From Zea mays (Eukaryota; Streptophyta; Magnoliopsida; Poales; Poaceae), in contig NC_050097.1 of the NCBI RefSeq assembly GCF_902167145.1, forward strand, positions 172,080,923-172,144,922: 64,000 nucleotides of DNA. The letters run 5' to 3'. The notes beneath the pieces are model-generated. The model had not been told where the DNA came from and made no database searches. It saw nothing but the letters and a program-made list of their open reading frames with translations. Shown piece after piece: positions 11,326-23,314 of this stretch. The translations under genes were made by a program, and so were the position numbers. Numbering within the stretch: position 1 is the stretch's first letter; each line of letters begins with the position of its first letter.

Positions 11326-13150
11326 CTATGGTATGTAAATTAATAATTGAAATGCGAGGTGAAGTACTCAAGTTAGTAGGATAGGTCTTAGTTCCATTAT
11401 TTCAGATCTTTGGGGTATACTTGGTGATTAGAAGTAGGTGTGGTCAGTTTAGGAAGTTGGATTAAGGTTGTACTCGATAATCCTTCAATGTCTTAGTATA
11501 GATTGAATAAGGCTCTTAGCTGAAATTATCTATGACTTAACTTAGTGTTTCATTAATCCTTTCTTTTCCTTTTGCTACTTAGGCTTTTGTTTTGAGTAGG
11601 TTTGAACTACAACGTTGTCTCAAAAATTTACAAAAAATCTGTAAAAATTACAGTGGCTTCTCACTGGTGTATGTAACCAAGTCTCAAAGATTGAGGCTTA
11701 AAATGAGAATGGTTTTTTCTACACAAAAATATTAAAATGTAGGGCGGAGGGGTGCTTTGAACTACAACTCAACTCTAACAGTAGATTTTTTCCTAAGGTT
11801 TATTTTTTATGGCATTTAGGGGCAATAATATGACTTTGTACGAAATGTTAGCCAATGATACATAATGGTCTTTTTATGGTGATTTTCTAAAGTTTTAGGG
11901 CTTAGTGGTGCTTTCCACTACTACTATGTTTGAAAAATGTCAAACAACAGATTCCCTAATTTTTCTATCTCCTTCTTTGCGCAAGAGCGATCATTCCTTA
12001 AGTTGGTTAACTTTGCTCAAAGGGAAGGGATGGTAGAACTTCTTGGAATATATGGTCTTTTTCATGGGGTAGGGAGTGGGGTGTATTACATCATATTTTT
12101 ATCCTAGTTACATATTTTTCTCTAGTGGTTTACATCATAAGTATTTAGGTAAAAATTGGGTTCCTCACTATTTCACATTTTTAGTCTTTCTTTTGATTTA
12201 TTTTAAGTATTGGCTAAATCCAAGTTCTATTTGTTCAACTCACTTACTGTGATGGTTTGGGGTGTTTACTATTTTTGCAGTGGTATACTAGTGGTTAGAG
12301 GTCTACTGAATTTTTCTTGCCATTATTGCATGTGCCCATATATTTTTGACTATGTCCTTTGTTGACTTATTAATGCCTAAATAAATTTAAAATCTTAGAT
12401 TAGCACTAGACTAGGGTTCCATATATTTTCCCTATGTTCTACATAACTTAGGCATACTAGAAAAAATATGGTCATCCTCTGGTTTTTATTTTCTATCACC
12501 TTTCTCATTTTTCTAAAGTTTTGGTTGAAATGGCCCTTAAGGGACATTTCTGGTTTATTCTTGTATACTAGGGTGTTCCTTATTTTTAAACAGTGTATAT
12601 ACGAGGTGAGTATCTCCACAAATTTTCTCCAGTCCAGTATAGAAGTATTTCTATTTTTCTCTGTATTAATAAGGTTTGGGTAGTTTTCTTATTTAATTCC
12701 AAACTCTAAAAATTAGTACAGAAAACAGGGGTTCAATATTTTTATTTGACAGTTCATATTTTTGAGAACCTAGCAAAATTGGGTTGACTAATTGTTTATG
12801 GATAAAACTCAAGTTATGCATTTTTGAAGTTGACTGCTGTTATTTATTGAAAGTTTAATTCAAAATTGAAAGGAAAAACTGATTTGCGCTGAGACCCCTG
12901 GTTTCTTTCACTGTTTTTATTACATCTAGGTCCCCAGGGCACTATTCACTAGTGTGACTGACGGCGCGAAACCCCCCTAGGATCTACCCTAATCTAACCC
13001 GCGCCCCCTGGGTTCTCCGAACAGTGGACGGGGCAGAGATTACAGCGGCGAGACTCATCGGCGGTGAAATAGCTCCGAAGAAGTGGACGATGACATGGGG
13101 GAGGTCGCGGCGGTCACGTCGGTGTGCGGGTTATCGTTGGGGATGGCCGG
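11326..13150. other. Older unassigned DNA, left part (interrupted)
   Basis: This AT-rich stretch turns GC-rich after about 12945. No coding domain is visible. It continues at 30106 once the Grande-like element and one copy of its 5-bp duplication are removed. The continued segment ends at 31405 with GGTAACACCTGGGTGTTACA. Read on the minus strand, that end begins TGTAACACCC, a common LTR start. I infer that 11326-13150 plus 30106-31405 is part of one old, minus-oriented long LTR, into which both the first Huck-like element and the Grande-like element inserted. The inference is weak because the other end is outside the window. Confidence 0.4.
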
Positions 13151-13783
13151 TGTTAGGGGTATGCTTCGTAGCCGAAGATCTTAAAGAAAGAAAACACCTT
13201 CGATAGATCCTCTCAAGAGCAGCGCCGAAGCTATCGCCTATAAAGCTTCGGCACAGTGACATGCCTCAAGACGAAGGGGTGAACCAACTTAAAGATGAAA
13301 TGACCTAAAAGACCCATGATGTTCTGTGTTATTATTGTAGTCGATTATAAAGGGCATAAATGTAATTATACACAGGCTGCGACCTGTGCCTATAAATCGG
13401 TGAACAGTACCCATGTACTGTTCACGCAATCTTGTAATCGCTGACACGTTACGCTGGAATTGTTGCTTTCTGTCGAGGTGAAGGTATAAATATACCTAAA
13501 TATTATGCTTTGATATTTAGGTTTGCATAACAAAATATGTGACTAATCTTATGTGCTTTTGATATATAGTTCCATAATGTTTTGTATTTTCTATATTTCA
13601 TTTTACATTGTTTTATAACTCTAATCACGAAGGTATGACCTTCATGATATCTTGCTCATGGCCTTCGTCCGAAGCTCATTAAATCCTTGGGGAAATAATG
13701 ATTCAACGGACGAAGGGCATTAATATTTAACATTTTATGTTGCCTTGTTCTCAATTCATAGCATTTGAGATCAAGCCCCAACA
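13151..13783 (+). repeat. 5' LTR of outer Grande-like element
   Basis: It begins TGTTAGGGGTATGCTTCG (one change from TGTTGGGGG in the 3' copy) and ends AAGCCCCAACA. It is followed directly by the primer-binding site. It holds a TATA box at 13391 and a perfect inverted repeat just after it. Confidence 0.93.
13391..13425 (+). promoter_or_regulatory. TATA box followed by an 11-bp inverted repeat
   Basis: TATAAAT lies at 13391-13397. Three bases later the arms GTGAACAGTAC (13400-13410) and GTACTGTTCAC (13415-13425) form a perfect hairpin with a 4-base loop. The same element with intact arms is present in both LTRs of the nested copy (18485-18510 and 25247-25272), each next to CTATTTATAG on the other strand. 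The 3' LTR at 29713-29747 keeps most of it. The transcription start is not known. Confidence 0.7.
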
Positions 13784-13801
13784 TTGGCGCCCACCTCCAG
13801 T
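13784..13801 (+). promoter_or_regulatory. Primer-binding site of outer Grande-like element
   Basis: TTGGCGCCCACCTCCAGT directly follows the LTR end. The nested copy has the same TTGGCGCCCACCTCC just inside its LTR on the minus strand (about 24907 down to 24888). The matching tRNA was not identified. Confidence 0.65.
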
Positions 13802-13826
13802 GAACTCACTTCCACTTTTTGAGTTG

Positions 13827-14396
13827 ATGACTTCGTTTAACAACCAAGCTAGAGCTGCTTCGGCTACGAAGCTGGTACTCCCGATAACAGGCGGTTCATG
13901 CCCAGAACCGGCCAACAAGAAGCAGAAGAAAGAGGCACAGAGAAGGGTACAACATGTCGGGGTGCAGGGACCCTTCATCAAGTCGAGATGGTCCCACATC
14001 CCAATTACCTTCTCCCAAGAGGACCTTCAGCTCAAGGATTTCCCTCACAATGATGCTATGGTTATCTCTTGTGTCATCAAAGCATTTCTGGTCCACAATG
14101 TTCTAGTTGATACAGGCAGTGCAACGGATATTATATTTGCTAAGGCCTTTAGACAGATGCAAGAACCAGAGGATAAGATTCATGATGCTACACACCCTCT
14201 TTGTGGCTTCGGAGGAAGGCAGATTGTAGCGCTCGGCAAGATCACGATGCCAGTGACCTTCAGATTTGTCAACAATACAAGGACTGAGCAAGTTGTGTTT
14301 GATATTGTCGACATGGAGTACCCCTACAATGCAATCATTGGTCGGGGACACTCAATGCTTTTGAAGCAATTCTCCATCCAGCATATCTATGCATGA
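13827..14396 (+). pseudogene. pol: gag remnant joined to aspartic protease, outer Grande-like element
   Basis: Only about 80 codons of gag-like or linker sequence separate the leader from the protease. In the nested relative gag spans some 500 codons, so most of gag is missing here. The protease core VLVDTGSATDIIF lies near 14101-14140, with Asp-Thr-Gly present, and is followed by DMEYPYNAIIGRG. A frameshift near 14345 moves the end into frame 2, where the sequence runs on into the RT. The frame-3 stop is at 14394-14396. Confidence 0.8.
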
Positions 14397-17300
14397 AGAT
14401 ACCTTCGGATCAAGGGCCTATTGCTATTCATGGAAGCCAGGAAGCTGCCAGAAAGGCTGAAGGAAACTGGACAGATTCAAAAGCAATTCATAATATAGAT
14501 GGAGTCGAAGCTTGTGAGCAGTACAAGTACAGAAGGGAGAAGGCTGCTTCGGCCGATCAGCCGAAGCCCATGCTCTTATGTGAAGATATAGCAGAGCAGA
14601 AGGTGTTGCTGGGATCTCAATTGTCTGAGGAACAGGAGAAAACCCTAACAAGATTTCTGTTCAACAACAAAGATGTCTTTGCATGGTCAGCCAACGATCT
14701 CTGTGGTGTCAACAGGGATGTCATTGAACACTCGCTCAATGTCGATCCATCCTTCAAACCCAGAAAGCAGAGGCTTCGGAAAATGTCTGATGACAAAGCC
14801 GAAGGTGCTCGGAATGAAGTGAAAAGACTTCTTACTGCTGGAGTCATCAGAGAAGTAAAATACCTAGAATGGCTAGCCAACACTGTTATGGTGAAGAAGG
14901 CCAATGGTAAATGGAGAATGTGCATTGATTTTATTGATCTCAACAAGGCTTGTCCGAAGGATGAGTTCCCATTACCAAGAATAGATTCTCTAGTAGATGC
15001 AGCAGCTTCGTCAGAACTCATGAGTCTACTAGATTGTTATTCAGGCTACCATCAAATCTGGATGAAAAAGGAAGATGAGCCAAAAACCAGCTTCATAACC
15101 CCCAGCGGCACATACTGTTATCTTCGGATGCCTGAGGGGCTCAAGAACGCTGGAGGAAGCTTCAGTATAATGACAGCGAAAGTCCTTCACTCTCAGATAG
15201 GCAGAAATGTGCTAACACATATTGATGATATCATAGTAAAAAGCACGAAGCAGGAAAATCACATTGCTGATCTGCATGAAACATTTGCTAATTTTGGGCA
15301 AGCTGGCCTGAAGTTGAATCCAGAAAAATGTGTCTTCTGAGTAAAAAAGGGAAAATTCCTTGGTTGTCTAGTTTCAATAAAAGGGATCGAAGCTAATCCA
15401 AATAAAATTGAAGCTATCCTTCGGATGGAGCCGCCAAGCACAAAGAAGGGGGCTCAACGGCTGACAGGAAGACTGGCATCTTTGAATCGATTCATATCTA
15501 GATCAGCAGAGAGAAATTTACCATTCTTTGAAGTGCTGAAGTCGGCCGAAGTCTTTCAATGGGGATCAGCTCAGCAGAAAGCCTTCGAAGAGCTGAAGCA
15601 GTACCTGATAGACCTAACGACGCTAACTCCACCCACGCCAGGGGCTCCTCTGCTATTGTATGTGGCAGCTTCGCACTCCGCAGTGAGTGTGGCGCTTGTA
15701 CAGGAGAAGCTTGAAGGACAAAATAAAAAGCAAGTCCCAGTATATTTTGTCTCTGAAGTGTTGAGCTTATCAAAGAAAAATTACACAGAGTTGGAGAAAG
15801 TGTTGTATGCTGTGTTAATGGCTTCCAGGAAGCTTCGGCATTATTTCCAGGCTTACCACATAATTGTTCCCTCGTCATAGCCTTTGAAGGATATTATGAC
15901 GAACAGAGAAGCTACTGGAAGGGTTGGAAAGTGGGCCGTGGAGCTCAATGAATTCACCATTGACTACGTGCATAGATCTTCAATTCAATCTCAGGCGCTA
16001 CCAGACTTCATAGCTGATTGGACGCTAGAGGCTCACGAGGAAGGGACAAGCAAAGATGCCAAAGCTTGGACGGTATTCTGCGATGGTTCTTGGGGAACCT
16101 TCGGTGCAGGAGCAGCTGCGGTGCTAGTCGCACCTTCGAATGTCAAAACATGTTTCGCAGTCAAACTGGATTTCAATTGCACAAATAATATTGCTGAGTA
16201 CGAAGCACTTTTATTGGGGCTTCGGAAACTAAGGGAAATGGGAATAAGAAGGGCCGTCTTAAAGACTGATTCTCAAGTCATAGCTGGCCATGTGGATAAA
16301 AGCAGCAGGGCACGAGATTCGAAGCTTGAAAAATATCTGGATGCAGTCCAAAGGTTGGAAGCTTCCTTCGAAGGATTTCTGTCAAAAGTATTCCAAGAGG
16401 TGAAAATGAGCATGCGGATTTGCTAGCCAAATCAGCGGCTCAGGTGCTCCCTTTACCCTCCGAAGTATTTTTTGAAACAATAAAAGCACCTTCGGTTGAG
16501 CTTATGGAAAGAGCAGTGCTCACTATTTCTCCAGTGCACAGTGAAGATTGGAGAACTGAAATAATATCTTTCCTTCAAGGAAATTGTCTTTCAAGTGACG
16601 AAGCTTATAACAAAAGAATGGAGGCAAGAACAAGACCATATGTCATGATAGAAGGGAAATTGTATAAACATGGAGTTTGTTCACCACTTCTCAAATTATT
16701 ATCAAGGACCGAAGGTATCGAATTGATGAAGGAGATACACGTAGGTCTGTGTGGATCTCAAATCGGATCTAGGCCCTTGCTGGGAAAAAAATTTCGTCAA
16801 GGATTTTATTGGCCGAAGGCAGCTTCGGATGCAGCAGAGTTAGTTCAAAAATGTGAAGGCTGTCAAAAATGTGCAAGAGATCAGAAACAACCTTCATTTC
16901 TAACTCAGTTAATACAACCCACTTGGCCGTTGCAAAGGTGGGGCCTCGATTTGCTAGGCCCACTTCCACCAGCTCAAGGAAATTTAAAATATGTTGTGGT
17001 GGCGGTAGAATATTTTTCCAAGTGGATTGAGGCGAAGCCTTTAGCCACAATAACTTCGGTCACTGTCCAGAAATTCTTCTGGCAAAATATTGTTTGTCGC
17101 TTCGGAGTGCCGAAGGCTATTACTGTGGACAATGGAACACAGTTTGATGCTGAAGCTTTCAAAGAGTTTTGTGGACAAATTGGCATGAAGATTCATTTTG
17201 CATCGGTCAGACATCCGGAGTCAAATGGACTTGTTGAAAGAGCTAATGGCATTATAATGACGGGAATAATGAAGTTAATCTTCAATGAGCCCAGAGGAAA

Positions 17301-17771
17301 GTGGCCAGATGAATTGATCAAAGTGGTGTGGAGCCACAACACAACAATATCAAGGTCAACAGGCTTTACACCATTCAAATTATTGTTTGGTGACGAAGCA
17401 ATAACCCCAGAAGAAGCTAAAGCGGGATCAATAAGAACAGTGGCTTCGGTAGAGGACGAAGTTGATTATTCTGTGGCAAAAGATGCTATAGAAGGAATCA
17501 GGCTTCAGGCTATGGAGAACATCAATAAATAGCAAGCCGAAACAATAAAATGGTGTGACAGAAAAGTTCGGTTAAAAACATCAAGCCAGGGCACTTGGTA
17601 CTTCAGAGAGTTGCCAACCCAGATACAGTAGGCAAGCTACAGTTGAAGTGGGAAGGACCTTTTTTGGTAGTATCTTCGTCAAGACCCGGTTCTTATAGAT
17701 TGAAGGATATGGACGGCAACGACATTCCTAGATCTTGGAATGCGGATGAGCTTCGGCGATATTATGTATAG
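14393..17771 (+). pseudogene. pol: RT-RNase H-integrase of outer Grande-like element
   Basis: The RT contains GKWRMCIDF and HIDDIIV (15218-15238). RNase H contains VFCDGSWGTFGAG and NNIAEYEAL. The integrase has an HHCC-like zinc region with CEGC near 16855 and the DDE core (GLDLLGPL, TVDNGTQF, NGLVERANG). The C-terminal stretch ends with SWNADELRRYY and TAG at 17769-17771. In-frame stops are at 15338-15340 (in the CVFG motif), 15878-15880 and 17530-17532. Frameshifts occur near 16390 and near 17570. The enzyme chain is therefore inactive as read. Confidence 0.88.
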
Positions 17772-18145
17772 CTTGATGTAATCTTTTTTATTTTTCCTAT
17801 GGTACCCTTTTCCTTTCTAAAGGGGGAGAAAGGTTTTTAATGGGGCCATAGCATGTAATTTCTCTTTTTTATTTCAGCTCTACAAGAGAAATATCCCCCA
17901 AAAAATGTAAATGTAAAAGCTGAGCATGCACCATCGAGTGCAAACAGAAAAGAAAAAACAGGGAGAAGCTCGAAAGACGTCCCTAAGGGGATGCAGAGCA
18001 CGAAGAAGCTACAAAAAAGCCATTCCTAAGGGAGCGCAGTGTAAGTTTTCTGCTCAAAAGTCGTTCCTAAGGGAATGCAGAGCTTACAGCGAAAAGTCAA
18101 CGCTGATTCCGCTGAAATATAAGGCGAAGCGCGAAAAGTCAACGC
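17772..18145 (+). other. Repeat-rich spacer after pol, left part
   Basis: No coding sequence is seen. Imperfect short repeats such as TCCTAAGGGAATGCAGAGC and GCGAAAAGTCAACGCTG occur from about 17960. The spacer is cut by the nested minus-strand element at 18146 and resumes at about 25484 with the same repeat phrases. The nested copy has related repeats at 22808-23120. Confidence 0.7.
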
Positions 18146-18815
18146 TGTTGGGGACTTGTTCTCAAATGCTATGAGTTAAGAACAAGGCAACACAGAGAAT
18201 GTTAAACGATAAAGTCCTTCGTCCTTCGAAGCATTATTTCCCTTAGGATATAGTGCTTTTAGGACGAAGGTTATGAAGGACACACCTTCATAATCACAAC
18301 ATATGATAATGAAGAATGAATTATATGAGATATAAAGAGTAACATAGACAATTGTATGTTATTATCAACTTATCTCTGCATTATTATTATGAAGAAATAG
18401 AAATGACATCAAATTACAAATGTACCTTCGGCTTGGAAAGAGATGAAAATACAAGTGTGACGCAAAAGCAAATGCCAAGTCAGCGTGAACAGTACGGGGG
18501 TACTGTTCACCTATTTATAGGCACGGGACACAGCCCATACAAAATTACATTCATGCCCTTTACATTTGGTAATAATTCTATGGTAATCCATCGAGGTCTG
18601 AATAGCCTTTTCATCTTTAAGTCGGTTTCATTTTTTGCTACCACGCCGAAGCTTTCCCGCTCACATCTTCGGCGCTGTATCAACCTTCGTCTTATTTTGG
18701 GCTTCTCCTACTTTGATACCGACTCGAGTCCGAAGATACCTGTTCACACATTATACTCCAGAAATACTGTTAAATCCTGTTTTTGAGGACCTTCGTAAGC
18801 CGAAGGCCCCCAACA
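18146..18815 (-). repeat. 3' LTR of inner Grande-related element (670 bp, complete)
   Basis: On the plus strand it runs from TGTTGGGGACTTG to GGCCCCCAACA. The adjoining GTAGCCCCTCGC, read on the minus strand, is the polypurine tract GCGAGGGGCTAC. The promoter box reads CTATTTATAG at 18511-18520 (minus-strand TATA) beside the inverted repeat at 18485-18510. Confidence 0.92.
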
Positions 18816-18970
18816 GTAGCCCCTCGCAATGTTAATTTGTTAAAATAATAAATTTAGATTGCGACATGGACGAAGGCTTTAAGCCGAAGGTCCGAAAAAA
18901 CACCTTCCCTTTGCTAGAATAGCAACATTCACTGACAGGCGGGGTCTCTCAATTTTCAACGCACTGGGCG

Positions 18971-18978
18971 TATAAATA
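18971..18978 (+). promoter_or_regulatory. TATA box of the antisense gene (inner copy)
   Basis: TATAAATA lies about 150 bp upstream of the ATG at 19123, in the element but outside its LTR. It points opposite to the element's own transcription. The outer copy has TATATAAA at the comparable place (29186-29193, minus strand), about 205 bp before its ATG. The leader between box and ATG is pyrimidine-rich and free of long ORFs. Confidence 0.6.
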
Positions 18979-19122
18979 AGATCATACCACAAGCTCATTT
19001 GGCACGCTTTCTTGCCATCTGCTCTCGCTCACTCAATTTTTAGCTCTTGTGCACCAAGGTTTGCTTAGCTTTTTAAGTTTTGAAGCTTCGGCATTGAAAA
19101 CAGTTTTTTAGTGTTTCCGAAG

Positions 19123-22100
19123 ATGTCTGAAGATAAGAAGGCTGCTCCCGAGATGAAGCTAAGTCTCTCTGAAGAGAAGAACCTGGGGTTTCTTATAGCA
19201 ATGTCGAAGACCAACACAGAAAAAATCACCAAAGAGATTTTAGAAGGTTTGTCTGAAGATACTGATGACAGCGACAGTTATGATGTGGATAGTGGTGGTG
19301 AAGACTCCGAAGATCGCCCCTGGCGACCAAGCCATTCAGTTTTTGGCAAATCAGGTATCAAAGAAAATCATGTTGTCAACATGAGGGGAAGATACTTCCG
19401 GGATTTATCCATTGTGAGGGTCGACGAAGGAGAGAAAACTTGCCCGGCCCCTGAGGAAAGTGAAGTCGTAGTGTTCCGAAGCTTTTTGAAAGCTGGACTA
19501 CGATTTCCGCTGAGCAGCTTTGTCGTAGAGGTGCTGAAAATGTTTGAAGTCTATCTTCATCAACTTACCCCCGAAGCAATTATAAGGCTGAATATCTTCG
19601 TGTGGGTCGTGAGAAGCCAAGGTCTGGAACCTGATGCGAAAAGTTTCTGTAACATACACGAATTATCATACGAGACAAAACCTTGGGGTAAGGAACAGTA
19701 TCACAATAATTTTGGCTGCTACAATTTCGTTTCTCGGTCTGGGTCAAGCTGTCCCGTGCCAACCTTTCGGAAGAGATGGCCCGGCGACTGGATGACAGAA
19801 TGGTTTTATGTAAAGAATGACCTGAAAGCACGAGAAGATATTAAAGGTATAATTATGCGCCCTATTTGGCAAAGCTTCGGCCTGCGGAGGCCGAAGGTTG
19901 AAATGAATGAAGCTGCCGAGGAATGCCAGAGAGCCTTCGGAGTTATTTGTTCTTTTATTGGAATGAGAGATTTGGTCCAAGAGCATATTGCCTTCAGAGT
20001 ATGGCCGCTCTCGGAAAAATGTGAAATGCCGCAAGAGACCATAAAGGAGGCTGACGAAGGTGGTCTTATCAGGCTGAAGTATACTTTCAAGTTCGGAGAT
20101 AAATTCGTTGAGTCAGATGATGACTGGCTAAAAAGCATTGAAAATTTAAGTGATGAACTGCTTGGGGTTTACTCGAAGGCTGAAGATACTGCGTTGTCAG
20201 CAGCCTTCGGAGGCCGAAAAAAGAAAAGACTGAACCGGGTGTTTGACGCAATCGGGTTTGTCTACCCTGACTATCGTTATCCCATTCGAGGGCAGAAAAG
20301 AAAAAACACAACCTCTGCGAAAGAAGAAGCTGCAACTGCTCCTAGCGAGCCAGCACCGAAAAGAAAAAGGATAAAGGTCCTCACACATCGGCCACGCTAT
20401 ATTGAACCAGCCTCTGTGCCTGAGTTCACCGGAGAGACTTCTTCGGCCACCGAAGCTGAAAGCCAACCAAGCCAACCTTGCTGCCAGAAGTCGCAGAAAT
20501 GGCCGAAGCGCCAACAAGGATAGAATTGGAAGAACCAAAGATTTTGTTACCAGAAACCAAAGAGATGGCCAAAGCGCCATCGACAGATAAAATGGAAGAA
20601 GTAAAAGGATCAACCAAGAGATCAAAAATATCAGAAGTTTTAAGTCCTTCAGCAAATGTTGAAACAATAAAAAATCAAAAGGGGCCAGCGGTGACTCCAA
20701 AAAGAAAAAGAATGGTCAACGTGCTAGACGTTCTGGAGACAATTAAGTCCTCAAACACAACTCCGAAAAAGACTGTTGAAACTTCCGAAGCGAAAACTGA
20801 GATTTTTGATACTAAGGCTCTAGAGCAAGAAACTGAAGCTGAAGCTGGGCCCTCAGAGCCCACGAAGGTAAAATCCTTGGAAACCGAGGAAGAAAAAATG
20901 ACAAAGCCAATTCTTGTTGAAGAAATCAGTACTGTTGCCCCCGAAGCATCACCCAAAGTTTTTGATTATATTGTTCGTCATGCTTCGGGGAAAAAATTAT
21001 CAGAAAAAGAAAAGCAAGAGGCCCAGCTTTACGCCCAAAAACTGAAGTATCCAAAGGGGGCGTTAATATTCAACGGCAGTGGAGAAGAAGACTTTTTGTA
21101 TTGTCTCCCTGACAGCAAGGAAATTTCTGTCTGTCGGGAGATGAGCAAGAGCTTCGGATTCCCAACACTAGAAGACGGGCTCTCGGTGCTGTCGAAAAAC
21201 GATCTGGCCGACAGCCTGGCATATAATAGCTTAAAGGTGCAACAAATGAGATCTTTGTATATTTTGTTGAGACCAAAATTTTTCGTTTGCTTAAATCTAT
21301 TGACGCACACACATTTTTCTTTGCAGGGCCTGATACTTAGCAATGCCCTCAGGGCCCAAAAAGATGCCGAAGACGAAGGGTGCGCTATAGCCCTGAGCAA
21401 CCTTCGTTCCGAAGTAATTGAACTGAGGAACGAAGGTCTCGAAAAAGATAAAATATTACATTCATTGATAAATAGAATAAAAGAAGATGAAGCTACTTTT
21501 AAAGGTCAAGCTGAGGCTCAGAAGCGTGAAATTGAAGATCTTCGAAAACAACTGGCCAGAGCCAAAGAGGAACGCATACTTGAAGAAACGAAGCGAGAAC
21601 TTAGCGATCAATGGGCAAATCATTTAGAGGGAACTGTTGAAGAGCTTCGTTCGTCCAAGAAAAAATGCTATAACAAATCTATGGAGTGCGTCAAGAAGTT
21701 GAAAGCTAGCTTCGCCAGCGTCGGCGCTTTCTCGAGCGAAGAAAACTTTACAAGAGGCAACCCCGAAGATCCCATCGAATGGATTAATCACGAAGCTGAG
21801 GCCTTCGAGGAAATTTTAAATAGCCGCGGAGACATATGTGCTTTCTCGGGTGCCAGGGGGATTGCCACCATTTTGGAGAAAAAGGGCTGCGAGCATGTAA
21901 AGCTTTTAGCGCAATCCGAAGCGACCTTGTCCTTCGAAGATGCGAAAGATCCTTCAGCCGAAGCTAGCATGGTTGGTGGAAAATTTTTCACCGACGTCTG
22001 GGATAATGGTGGCCGAGAAATGGCTCGAGAAATTATCCAAAAAAGCGAGAAGGGCATTCACGATGCTAGAGAAGTGGCTGAGGCTGCTGAGAAGAGCGCA

Positions 22101-22349
22101 GAGCCCGAAGGGCAAATAGGTATTAACTAATGGTTTTTATTGTGTTGTAATTTTTGGTTTTAAACTTCGTTCGCAATTTGTAATAGCAATATAGCCGTAT
22201 CCTGTCCTCCTTCAGATCCTACTAAAGCGTCTCCGGGCCCTCACCTGAAAGGAGACGACGAAATTAAAAAGATGGCTGAAGCTATCATGGATGAAGTAGT
22301 TAATCGGCTCCTGAACGAGGCTGCGGAAGTTGTTCTGAGAGAAGATTAA
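19123..22349 (+). CDS. Antisense gene of Grande-type element (Transposase_28-like), three exons, one frameshift
   Basis: I read exons 19123-21236, 21327-22119 and 22216-22349, giving about 1,010 residues. Intron 1 (90 bp) has AAAG/GTGCAA and TTTGCAG borders and is in phase 0. Intron 2 has TAG/GTATTA and CTTCAG borders; the exon phases join and end at TAA 22347. Residues ~115-270 (FLKAGLRFPLSSFVVEVL, YLHQLTPEAI, NNFGCYNF) resemble the family annotated as putative gypsy-type transposon (Pfam Transposase_28). Basic stretches such as KRKRIKVL follow, and the second half is coiled-coil rich. One frameshift lies near 20470. The gene runs against gag. Molecular function is not known. The homologue in the outer copy is at 26078-28982. 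Confidence 0.75.
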
Positions 22350-23314
22350 GTACTATTGTAAAAACTTCTGAAATGTAACATGTGTAACATCTTGTAACCC
22401 TGAATATAATATACCTGTTTTTATTGTTCAATTCTTTACGATGCATGAAATTTTACATACGTACCTTTTTTGAGTCTTTGACGAAAAAACACCTTCCCTT
22501 CTTTTCATGCTTCGTGAAGAAGAATTTTTATTTATCACAACGATATCCGCAGTGTTCTGATGAATAATATCCAAGCTTCGTGACGATATTTTCCGAAACT
22601 ACACTTCCGAAGATCAATAGTGATTTTCTCCTTTTTCAAAACATTCTTCTGAAGATTGATATTGTGTCCCCTTCTTGTGCCATATACAACATGATGTATG
22701 ATGCTTATGCTATGCGAAATGATGTGATGATGTTATGCTATGCATGATAGTATTTATTCCGAAGATACACGCACATCCCTGCGATGAAACACATAATCTT
22801 TTTGAATCAGCGTTGACTTTTTGCTATAAGCCTCCCTTAGGAGCTTCTTCGCCTTTTACTTCAGCGGAATCAGCGTTTATTTTTCGCTGTAAGCCTCCCT
22901 TGGGAGCTTCTTCGCCTTTTTACTTTCAGCGGTATTCGCGTTGACTTTTCGCACTTCGCCTTTTACTTAGGCGGTATCAGCGTTGACTTTTCGCTGTAAG
23001 CTCTGCATTCCCTTTGGAACGACTTTGGAGCAGAAAACTTACACTGCGCTCCCTTTGGAACGGCTTTTTGTGACTTCAGCAAACTTACTCTGCGTTCCTT
23101 AGAACGACTTTTTGTTGCTTCGAAGAATTTTTTGATAATTCGAATGTCTTCCTTGTTATCGCAAATCTTTAAGCTTCAACGACTTAAACCTGTGAAAAAA
23201 ATATATTTTCCTTGCGGCAAACAACGAAACTATTACATGAAATTTGAAAAATGTCCTTTATTATATAGAAAATAAAACTGAATGAAAAAGGCTGCTATCA
23301 AGGTAGGATATTTG
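22350..23314 (-). other. Spacer between gag and antisense gene, with ~65 bp repeats
   Basis: No coding domain is seen. From about 22808 to 23120 there are four or more imperfect units containing GCGTTGACTTTTCGCTGTAA, then CCTCCCTTAGGAGCTTC, then CGCCTTTTACTT. They match, on the opposite strand, the spacer repeats of the outer element at 17960-18145 and 25484-25570. An autonomous relative would carry pol between gag and these repeats; here that part is absent. Confidence 0.75.

Noticed and set aside
11326..13150. Small ORFs of 60-75 codons in the AT-rich stretch as genes
   Set aside because: No domain, no homologue in the window and lengths expected by chance.
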